Shown here in pieces: positions 58,472-64,000 of a stretch of DNA of 64,000 nt. This DNA is from Oscillospiraceae bacterium. Its GTDB lineage: Bacteria > Bacillota > Clostridia > Oscillospirales > Oscillospiraceae. The position numbers and the translations under genes were made by a program. How positions within the stretch are numbered: the stretch's first letter is position 1; each line of letters opens with the position of its first letter. The notes under the pieces were generated by a model, which worked only from the letters and a program-made list of their open reading frames with translations, did no database searches and was not told the origin of the DNA. Location of the stretch: positions 2,232,001-2,296,000 of the forward strand of contig AP025583.1 of NCBI GenBank assembly GCA_022846095.1, written 5' to 3'.

Positions 58472-59788
58472 ATGAGGACAATTACAAAGGCCTACACGCT
58501 GTTCATCTCCGCGGCCGGGCTGTGCGCCGGCCTGCTGGCCTGCTGGATTTTCGTCCGGCGGGCGGTCTGGTCCGCCGTACCCGCCCCCACCCTTCTGACC
58601 CTGGTGGTGCTCTGCGTCCTGTGCCGCTGCCTGCCCCTCTACATCCGGGACGACTGCACCATCGACATGTCCTTTATCAGCATTCTGGCCACCGTCCTGC
58701 TCCTGGGGCCGGAGGCCGCCACCGTCATCGTCTTTCTGACCACCCCCCTGGAGATCATCCCCACCGAGGACGGCAAGGGGTATTACCATATTTTTAACAC
58801 CGCGCCCTCCAAGACCTTTTTCAACATGGGCAACCGCAACATCTCCTTTCTGCTGGCGGGCTTCGCCTACCACGCGCTGGGCGGCACGCCCGGGGACATC
58901 TCCCTGCCCGGCGTGCTGCTGCCCGGCGTGGCCTTCATCCTGTGCTCCATGGTGCTCAACTGCGCGATTCTGCTCGCCGTCTTTCTGCTGGAGCGCCAAA
59001 TCACCTTCTTCCCCACCGGCGTCCAGATGTTTCTGGGCCTGCTGCCCAGCATCGTCTGCGCCGCCCCCATGGGGTACTTTCTGGCCCTGCTGCTCCAGAT
59101 GCGCTCCGGCGAGTGGCTGGCCCTGCTGTTCATGCTGCCCCTGCTGCTGGCCCGCTTCTCCTTTAAGCTCTTCCTCTCCTCCCAGCGGCAGCAGTACAGC
59201 ATCGTCAAGGCCTTCTCCGCCGCGCTGGAGGCCAAGGACACCTACACCGAGGGCCACTCCTCCCGCGTGGGCGAGTACGCCGCCCTCATCGCTCAGCAGA
59301 TGGGCCTGTCCGCCAAGCGCGTCCAGCGCCTCAGGACCGCCGCCGTCTTTCACGACATCGGCAAGATTGGCATTCCCGACTCCATCCTGCGCAAGCCCGG
59401 CCCCCTGACGCCGGAGGAGCGGGCCATTATCCAGACCCACTCCGAGCTGGGGGTGGGCATCCTCAAGAACATCGACGGCTACCAGGAGATTATCGATTTC
59501 GTGCTCCACCACCACGAGTTCTACGACGGGCGGGGCTACCCCGGCGGCACCGCCGGGGACCAGATCCCCCTGGACATCTACATCCTCGGCGCCGCCGACG
59601 CCTACGACGCCATCACCAGCGAACGGCCCTACTGCGTGGGCCGCTCCCCGGACACCGCCGCCCGCATCCTGCGGGAGGAGGCCGGGAGGCAGTTCCACCC
59701 CCAGGTGGCCGAGGCGGCCGCCCGGCTGGCCGAGACGGGCGCCTTCTCCCGCTGCGCCCAGGCCATGGAGGCCGCGGGGATATGCTGA
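58472..59788 (+). CDS. Membrane HD-GYP protein, likely c-di-GMP phosphodiesterase
   Basis: A 438-residue protein. About six or seven membrane helices (1-235) form an input domain, followed by an HD-GYP domain (about 245-430) with EGHSSRVGEYAALIAQ, the HD pair FHDIGKIGIPD, and HHHEFYDGRGYPGG. The motif GYPGG in place of the canonical GYP context is intact. It should break down c-di-GMP (or a related dinucleotide). The start ATG 58472 has CAGGAGG upstream. Its end overlaps the DUF5317 gene start by seven bases. Confidence 0.9.
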   Translation: MRTITKAYTLFISAAGLCAGLLACWIFVRRAVWSAVPAPTLLTLVVLCVLCRCLPLYIRDDCTIDMSFISILATVLLLGPEAATVIVFLTTPLEIIPTEDGKGYYHIFNTAPSKTFFNMGNRNISFLLAGFAYHALGGTPGDISLPGVLLPGVAFILCSMVLNCAILLAVFLLERQITFFPTGVQMFLGLLPSIVCAAPMGYFLALLLQMRSGEWLALLFMLPLLLARFSFKLFLSSQRQQYSIVKAFSAALEAKDTYTEGHSSRVGEYAALIAQQMGLSAKRVQRLRTAAVFHDIGKIGIPDSILRKPGPLTPEERAIIQTHSELGVGILKNIDGYQEIIDFVLHHHEFYDGRGYPGGTAGDQIPLDIYILGAADAYDAITSERPYCVGRSPDTAARILREEAGRQFHPQVAEAAARLAETGAFSRCAQAMEAAGIC

Positions 59789-60342
59789 CGCTGGCCATCC
59801 TGCTCGCCCTGGCCGTGGGCTGGTGCGCCGGCGGGCGCCTGGCGCGCTTCGAGGGGGCCGGGCTGCGGCTGTTCGCCCTGCCCGTGCTGGCGCTGCTGCT
59901 CCAGCGCGCCCTGGCCCTGCTGCCCGCCGGGGCCTACGCCGCCTGGGCGTGGCTGCCTCTGCTGGGCTCCTACGCCCTGATTTTTTGCTTCCTCTGGCAC
60001 AACCGGCGGCTGAAAAAGACCGCCCTGCTGATGGGGGCGGGCAGCGGGTGCAACCTGGCTGTCATCGCCGCCAACGGCTGGCGGATGCCGGTGGCGGCCT
60101 GGGCCGCCGCCGCCCTCTCCCCCCGGGGCGCGGCCGACCTGGCCGCCGGGGCCGTCCCCATGTACGCCCTGGCCGGCGGGAGCACCCGTCTGCTCTTTCT
60201 GGGGGACGTGATCTACTGCCCCATTCCCCTGCTGCGGGGCTTCGCCAGCGTGGGGGACCTCCTGCTGGCGGCGGGGGTCTTTTTCTGCCTGATGGCGGTC
60301 ATGGCCCCGGACCGGCTGCCCCGCTGGATGAAAAGCGGTTGA
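59782..60342 (+). CDS. DUF5317 membrane protein
   Basis: A 186-residue protein with about five or six membrane helices. GSGCNLAVIAANGWRMPV, the middle loop ALAGGSTRLLFLGDVIYCPIP and the end FASVGDLLLAAGVFF are the DUF5317 signature. Coupled to the HD-GYP gene; role unknown. The -35 of the following ABC-F promoter overlaps its stop codon. Confidence 0.85.
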   Translation: MLTLAILLALAVGWCAGGRLARFEGAGLRLFALPVLALLLQRALALLPAGAYAAWAWLPLLGSYALIFCFLWHNRRLKKTALLMGAGSGCNLAVIAANGWRMPVAAWAAAALSPRGAADLAAGAVPMYALAGGSTRLLFLGDVIYCPIPLLRGFASVGDLLLAAGVFFCLMAVMAPDRLPRWMKSG

Positions 60343-60367
60343 CAAACCCCGCGCCATCGGCTATACT
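60339..60367 (+). promoter_or_regulatory. Promoter of the lsa-type gene
   Basis: Perfect TTGACA (60339-60344), 17 bases, TATACT (60362-60367). Leader of about 210 bases before the gene start. Confidence 0.85.
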
Positions 60368-60400
60368 GGCCTCAATTTGAAACAGATCGGAGCTGGGAAG

Positions 60401-60412
60401 ATGCGCAAATAA
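60401..60412 (+). CDS. Three-residue leader ORF (Met-Arg-Lys)
   Basis: ATG CGC AAA TAA preceded by GGAG and GGGAAG, about 30 bases after the promoter. Very short leader ORFs of this kind control antibiotic-inducible ABC-F genes by ribosome stalling; here that is inferred from layout. Confidence 0.5.
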   Translation: MRK

Positions 60413-60528
60413 CTTCTTGCTGATAGTTCCATGGAGTACCCGGGCGGCGTAAGCCGTCCCGTTTGCCATGGGCTTTTGCAGGAAGCGGTTTGCTTGTCTT
60501 CCCACTTTTGCGCCCTTATGGGGTATGC

Positions 60529-60564
60529 GGACGCGGGAAGTGTTGTTTCCTGCGTCCATTTTTT
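60529..60564 (+). terminator. Attenuator in the lsa leader
   Basis: A stem GGACGC(G)GGAA with TTCC(T)GCGTCC followed by ATTTTTT, lying 20 bases before the gene start: an intrinsic terminator inside the leader. Upstream hairpins (about 60441-60463 and 60481-60501) could be antiterminator partners. Confidence 0.7.
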
Positions 60565-60584
60565 ACCTGTCAGGGGGCTTTTTT

Positions 60585-62078
60585 ATGAGTTTAATCAACG
60601 TATCCGATCTGAGCTTTGCCTACGACGGCAGCTGCGACAGCGTCTTTGAGCAGGCCTCGTTCCAAATCGACACCGACTGGCGGCTGGGCTTCGTGGGCCG
60701 CAACGGCCGGGGCAAGACCACCTTCCTGAACCTGCTCCAGGGCAAATACGAGTACCGGGGCAGCATCTCGGCCTCGGTCCGCTTCGACTACTTCCCCTTC
60801 CCCGTGCCCGACCGGGACCGGGGCACGATGGAGGTTCTGGAGGGCCTGGACCCGGCCCTAGAGGCCTGGAGGCTCTACCGGGAGCTGGCCGCCCTGGGGA
60901 TGGACGCTGAGATCCTCTGCCGCCCCTTCGCCACCCTCTCCAACGGGGAGCAGACCCGGGTGCTGCTGGCCGCCCTCTTCGCCCGGGAGGGCAACTTCCT
61001 GCTCATCGACGAGCCCACCAACCACCTGGATTTGGAGGGCCGGGCGGCAGTGAGCGCCTATCTGCGCAAAAAGAAGGGCTTTATCCTGGTCTCCCACGAC
61101 CGCGCCTTCCTGGACGGCTGCGTGGACCACATCCTGTCCATCAACAAACAGAACATTGAGGTGCAGCAGGGCAATTTCTCCTCCTGGTGGGAGAACAAGC
61201 GCCGCCGTGACGACTGGGAGCGGGCGGAGAACGAGAAGCTCAAGCGGGAAATCGGGCGGCTGGACCAGGCGGCCCGCCGCACGGCGGACTGGTCGGACAA
61301 GGTGGAGGGCACCAAATACGCCACCCGCAATTCCGGCCTGCGGCCCGACCGGGGCTTCATCGGCCACAAGGCCGCCAAGATGATGAAGCGCTCCAAGGCG
61401 GTGGAGGCCCGCCGGGCAGGGGCAGTGGAGGAGAAGCGGGATCTGCTGAAGAACATCGAGCTGGCGCAGGCGCTGAAGCTCCACCCCCTGGTCCATCCCA
61501 AATCCCGGCTGGTGGAGTGCGTGGGGCTGGCGGCGGACTACGGCGCGGGGCCCGTCTGCAAGCCGGTCTCCTTCACCGTGGAGCGGGGGGACCGGGTGGC
61601 CCTCACGGGCCGCAACGGGGCGGGCAAATCCAGCCTTTTGAAGCTGTGCGCCGGGGCGGACGTCCCCCATTCCGGTACGGTCGCCCTGGCCCCGGGGCTG
61701 GTGGCGTCCGTGGTGCCCCAGGACGCCTCCTTCCTGCGGGGGGACCTGTCAAGCTTCGCTGGGGAGAGCGGCGTGGACGAGACCCTCTTCCTGACCATCC
61801 TGCGCAAGCTGGACTTCTCCCGGGCCCAGTTTGAAAAGGACATGGCGGACTACAGCGCCGGGCAGAAAAAGAAGGTGCTGCTGGCCCGCAGCCTGTGCCA
61901 GTCCGCCCACCTCTATATCTGGGACGAGCCGCTGAACTATATCGACGTGTTCTCCCGGATGCAGCTGGAGGAGCTGATCCGCGCCCACCGGCCCACCCTG
62001 CTGCTGGTGGAGCACGACCGGGATTTTCTGGAGCGGGTGGCCACCAAATTTGTGGAGCTGGGGAGGCCGGAGGCATGA
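60585..62078 (+). CDS. lsa: Lsa-family ABC-F ribosomal protection protein
   Basis: A 497-residue twin-ATPase ABC-F protein. SDLSFAYDGSCDSVFEQ, IDTDWRLGFVGRNGRGKTT, signature LSNGEQTRVLL, LLIDEPTNHLDL, second Walker A GRNGAGKSSL and YSAGQKKKVLLA fit Lsa-type proteins, which remove lincosamides, streptogramin A and pleuromutilins from the ribosome. Whether it confers resistance here is untested. The start ATG 60585 follows CAGGGGG. It is preceded by a promoter, a tiny ORF and an attenuator. Confidence 0.9.
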   Translation: MSLINVSDLSFAYDGSCDSVFEQASFQIDTDWRLGFVGRNGRGKTTFLNLLQGKYEYRGSISASVRFDYFPFPVPDRDRGTMEVLEGLDPALEAWRLYRELAALGMDAEILCRPFATLSNGEQTRVLLAALFAREGNFLLIDEPTNHLDLEGRAAVSAYLRKKKGFILVSHDRAFLDGCVDHILSINKQNIEVQQGNFSSWWENKRRRDDWERAENEKLKREIGRLDQAARRTADWSDKVEGTKYATRNSGLRPDRGFIGHKAAKMMKRSKAVEARRAGAVEEKRDLLKNIELAQALKLHPLVHPKSRLVECVGLAADYGAGPVCKPVSFTVERGDRVALTGRNGAGKSSLLKLCAGADVPHSGTVALAPGLVASVVPQDASFLRGDLSSFAGESGVDETLFLTILRKLDFSRAQFEKDMADYSAGQKKKVLLARSLCQSAHLYIWDEPLNYIDVFSRMQLEELIRAHRPTLLLVEHDRDFLERVATKFVELGRPEA

Positions 62079-62373
62079 GCGGGGCTCTGGAGGAGATGGG
62101 CGCGTTTTCGACGCCCGGTGCCGCGTCTACGACGCGGTGCACACCGGCGGCATCGACGGCGGCATGGAGAGCAAGCGCGTCCCCGCCGCCCTGCTGCCCG
62201 AGGGGACCCGGACCCTGCTGGATCTGGGCGTCGGCACGGGGCTGGAGCTGGAGGCCGTCTTTGCCCGCTTCCCCACCGTGCGCGTCACCGGGCTGGACAT
62301 CGCCCCGCACATGCTGGCGCTGCTGCGGGAGAAGTACCCCGGCCGCGGCCTGGATCTGCGCGCCGGATTGTAA
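62075..62373 (+). pseudogene. Frameshifted, truncated class I SAM methyltransferase
   Basis: The ATG at 62075 overlaps the lsa stop and reads MSGALEEMGAF, then a T run (about 62107-62110) appears one T short: in the next frame the text continues as FDARCRVYDAVHTGGIDGG, then LLDLGVGTGLELEAVF (SAM motif I) and VTGLDIAPHMLALLREK. The frame stops at LRAGL, leaving about 98 residues of a protein normally near 200 or more. So it has both a frameshift and a missing C-terminal half. Confidence 0.7.
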
Positions 62374-62397
62374 CCGCCCTGTGATGGACTTGTAACC
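62369..62397. promoter_or_regulatory. Direct repeats TTGTAACCGC before the lipoprotein gene
   Basis: Two copies of TTGTAACCGC (62369-62378 and 62390-62399) start 21 bases apart, two helical turns, in the 60-base spacer upstream of the lipoprotein gene. They resemble the TGTAAC repeats at the SleB genes. Confidence 0.4.
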
Positions 62398-62437
62398 GCA
62401 CAACGTGGTAGGATAGCCCAGGAAAGGGGTTATACCG

Positions 62438-63277
62438 ATGAAAAAACACTGTCTTTTGCTGGCGGCGGCCCTGCTCACCGCCGCCCTGGCCGGATGCGCG
62501 CCGAAGCCCGCGCCCTCGCCCACGCCGGAGCGCTCCCCCGCCCCCGGCTACCTCTCCGGGCGCTGGGAGCTGGTGGACGCCGACTTTGAAAACGTGGCTG
62601 GCGACGCATATTTGTACGCCCCGGGCGGCGGCCTGGCGGCCCGCTCCCGGGAGGACTCCCCCGGCTCCTCCTCTCTCGTGCTGCTGGATACGGCCACGGG
62701 CGCGGAATCCGTCCTGCTGGCCGGCGCGGACGGGGCGAACTACTACCCGTACGGCTGGCTGGACGACGGCGCGCTGCTCTGCCAGAGGGTGGACTACGGC
62801 GGGGATACGCCGGAGACGAAGTTCCTGGTCTGCGATTTGGAGGGCGCCGCCTCCCCCGCCGCGCTGGAGGGCGAAAACCCCTTCCTGCTCGCCCAGCGGG
62901 GACGGCTGCTGGCCTACCTCCCGGAGCCCCAGGGCCAGACCCTCGTCCTGGTGCGCATAGAGGATGGGGGCGGCGTGGCCGAGGTGGCCCGGACCGAGCT
63001 GGACGGCTACCCAATCAACGGCGGCGGCATCAGCGCCGACGGTGCGCTGGTGGCCTTCCCCATGCGCGGCAGCTTCGAGGATGAAGCCCGCAGCGTCTAC
63101 CTCTGGAATACCGCAAGCGGCCAGCTGGCCAAGCTGGTGGACCCCACCCCGGAGGTGGGACGCAGCCCCGCCGCCATCACCGTGCGCTGGACGGGGGATT
63201 TTCCCGAGGTGGACTACAGCATTTCGGACGCGCCCGACGCCAACGGGCACAACGAGCTGTGGCGCTACTGCTATTGA
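62438..63277 (+). CDS. Lipoprotein of unknown function, propeller-like
   Basis: A 279-residue lipoprotein: lipobox ALAGC near residue 19, then a Pro/Ser linker. The body has repeated blades with Asp/Gly turns (SLVLLDTATGAESVLLAG, FLVCDLEGAASPAAL, SVYLWNTASGQLAKLV), resembling TolB/DPP-type beta propellers. GGAAAGGGG precedes the ATG. No enzyme motif is seen. Confidence 0.78.
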   Translation: MKKHCLLLAAALLTAALAGCAPKPAPSPTPERSPAPGYLSGRWELVDADFENVAGDAYLYAPGGGLAARSREDSPGSSSLVLLDTATGAESVLLAGADGANYYPYGWLDDGALLCQRVDYGGDTPETKFLVCDLEGAASPAALEGENPFLLAQRGRLLAYLPEPQGQTLVLVRIEDGGGVAEVARTELDGYPINGGGISADGALVAFPMRGSFEDEARSVYLWNTASGQLAKLVDPTPEVGRSPAAITVRWTGDFPEVDYSISDAPDANGHNELWRYCY

Positions 63278-63313
63278 GCTGGGAGCGCCACTTCGTACAC
63301 CAAAAACATCGAC

Positions 63314-63339
63314 GGGCCGATGTGGGCATCCGCCCCTAC
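63314..63339. repeat. REP-like palindrome, copy 3
   Basis: A 26-base copy of the 47880/51181 element (GGGCCGATGTGGGCATC...). It is followed by a stretch ending ...CTCGCAATGACA, a second short motif that often recurs in Oscillospiraceae genomes (from memory). Confidence 0.65.
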
Positions 63340-63396
63340 GGTACGGAGGAAGGGACGGATTGCCACAGGCCTGCGGCCCTCGCAATGACAGGGATC

Positions 63397-63429
63397 GGCG
63401 GGCAGAATCAGCCCGCCGTTCCCTTTTTT
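63397..63429 (+). terminator. Terminator before blaI
   Basis: A seven-base-pair stem GGCGGGC/GCCCGCC followed by a T6 run. Confidence 0.75.
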
Positions 63430-63439
63430 ATTTTCCCTC

Positions 63440-63493
63440 TTGACATATTGATTCTATAGCAGTAGAATGGCAATAGATTCTATTGCAATAGAA
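63440..63493 (+). promoter_or_regulatory. blaI promoter with twin operators
   Basis: TTGACA (63440-63445), 17 bases, TAGAAT (63463-63468). One near-palindrome, TTCTATAGCAGTAGAA (63452-63467), spans the spacer and -10; a perfect one, TTCTATTGCAATAGAA (63478-63493), lies just downstream, 26 bases apart start to start. They are the likely sites of BlaI itself. Confidence 0.8.
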
Positions 63494-63514
63494 CGTGCAA
63501 AGGAGACTGATACC

Positions 63515-63874
63515 ATGGAACTCAAGCTCTTTGATTCCGAACGCAAGGTACTCGATCAGCTCTGGGAGGCGGGCGACCTGTCCGCCAAGGACCTGGCCGC
63601 GCGGCTGGGGGAGCAGGTGGGCTGGAGCAAGACCACCACCTACACCGTCATCAAAAAATGCATCGACAAAAAGGCGGTCTCCCGCCGCGACCCCGGCTTC
63701 CTCTGCCACGCCCTGGTCACCCGGGAGCAGGTCTGCCAGCAGGAGACCGACGAGCTGCTCTCCCGCAACTTCGGCGGCTCGGCCGACCGGCTGGTGGCCT
63801 CCCTGCTGGGCAGCAAAAAGCTCTCCAAGGATGAGATCTCCCATCTCAAAAAGCTGATAGAAGAGTTGGAGTAA
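63515..63874 (+). CDS. blaI: BlaI/MecI/CopY family repressor
   Basis: A 119-residue winged-helix repressor (LDQLWEAGDLSAKDLAARLG, SKTTTYTVIKKCIDKKAVSRRDP), with a C-terminal dimer helix. It binds the two palindromes at its promoter and is expected to be inactivated by the co-transcribed sensor protease. GGAGACTGATACC precedes the ATG at 63515; an earlier in-frame start at 63467 falls inside the operators. Confidence 0.93.
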   Translation: MELKLFDSERKVLDQLWEAGDLSAKDLAARLGEQVGWSKTTTYTVIKKCIDKKAVSRRDPGFLCHALVTREQVCQQETDELLSRNFGGSADRLVASLLGSKKLSKDEISHLKKLIEELE

Positions 63875-63887
63875 GGAGTGAGGCAAA

Positions 63888-64000
63888 ATGCTGTCCCTGC
63901 TTGAAATGAGCGTGACAGGCGGCATCTTGGCGGCGGTGGCGGTGATCATCCGCGCCGTGGCTATGAACCGCCTGCCCAAAAAGGTGTTTTTGGCCTTCTG
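63888..64000 (+). CDS. BlaR1/M56-type sensor metalloprotease, N-terminal part
   Basis: Only the first 37 residues are in the window: MLSLLEMSVTGGILAAVAV, a membrane helix, then AMNRLPKKVFLAF, the usual opening of BlaR1/MecR1-like M56 proteases. It follows blaI by 13 bases with GGAGTGAGG upstream. The protease and penicillin-sensing parts lie beyond the edge, so whether it senses beta-lactams is unknown. Confidence 0.75.
   Translation, partial: MLSLLEMSVTGGILAAVAVIIRAVAMNRLPKKVFLAF

Overview
The window is a GC-rich (about 65 % by eye) chromosomal stretch from a Gram-positive, spore-forming anaerobe. The protein families fit the Oscillospiraceae, near Flavonifractor, Lawsonibacter or Pseudoflavonifractor; this is inferred, not tested. 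The pointers are NfnAB-type electron bifurcation, small CotF-like coat proteins, SleB-type cell-wall hydrolases, SLH-domain surface protein, an Lsa-type ABC-F protein, BlaI/BlaR1, and DUF6323/DUF4180/DUF5317 proteins. I see no phage, IS element, CRISPR array or rRNA. No stretch over 300 bases lacks a gene.

Region 1-5.5 kb looks like an oxygen and sulfur stress island. A minus-strand operon encodes a three-domain fusion (acyl-CoA dehydrogenase, EtfA FAD domain, rubredoxin), followed by a flavodiiron protein cut by the window edge. Divergent from it are a Crp/Fnr-type regulator, a thioredoxin, a rhodanese and a CoA-disulfide/persulfide reductase with a rhodanese tail. The fusion plus flavodiiron protein reads as a possible acyl-CoA-driven oxygen or peroxide reductase chain. 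I regard this as the most novel system here.

Region 5.5-11.5 kb has a repeat-bearing DUF4397 protein with a leader ORF, three tRNA-Ser genes (UGA, GCU, GGA) around two tandem SleB-like hydrolases with WalR-like promoter repeats, and a lipoprotein pair (PstS-like binding protein plus an unknown lipoprotein). Region 11.5-16 kb is a heterodimeric ABC exporter controlled by a divergent MerR regulator through a classic 19-bp-spacer promoter. Region 16-21 kb is the Leloir operon galR-galK-galE-galT with two matching candidate operators.

Region 21-40 kb is mostly housekeeping: M55 and M18 aminopeptidases, a DUF6323-type pair, coaE, DUF4180, tsaC, prfA, a YdcF protein, an ABC-F protein, mtnA, murF, ddl, a DMT transporter, brnQ (behind a textbook sigma-54 promoter), a GNAT enzyme, upp, tsaB and tsaE, and a SEDS protein that appears to start at CTG. 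Region 40-53 kb holds an SLH/Ig surface protein, an XRE regulator, nfnAB, a GGDEF-EAL phosphodiesterase, a two-component plus LanFEG-like ABC module, rqcH and mrnC.

Region 53-64 kb has superoxide dismutase, an ECF S-component with a DUF4430 protein, a subtilase lipoprotein, two coat proteins, unknown proteins, a 27-residue membrane peptide under a structured leader, an HD-GYP phosphodiesterase, DUF5317, an Lsa-type ABC-F gene with an attenuator, a frameshifted methyltransferase remnant, a lipoprotein, and a BlaI-BlaR1 pair with twin operators that runs off the window. Short REP-like palindromes recur between genes and supply two stop codons.
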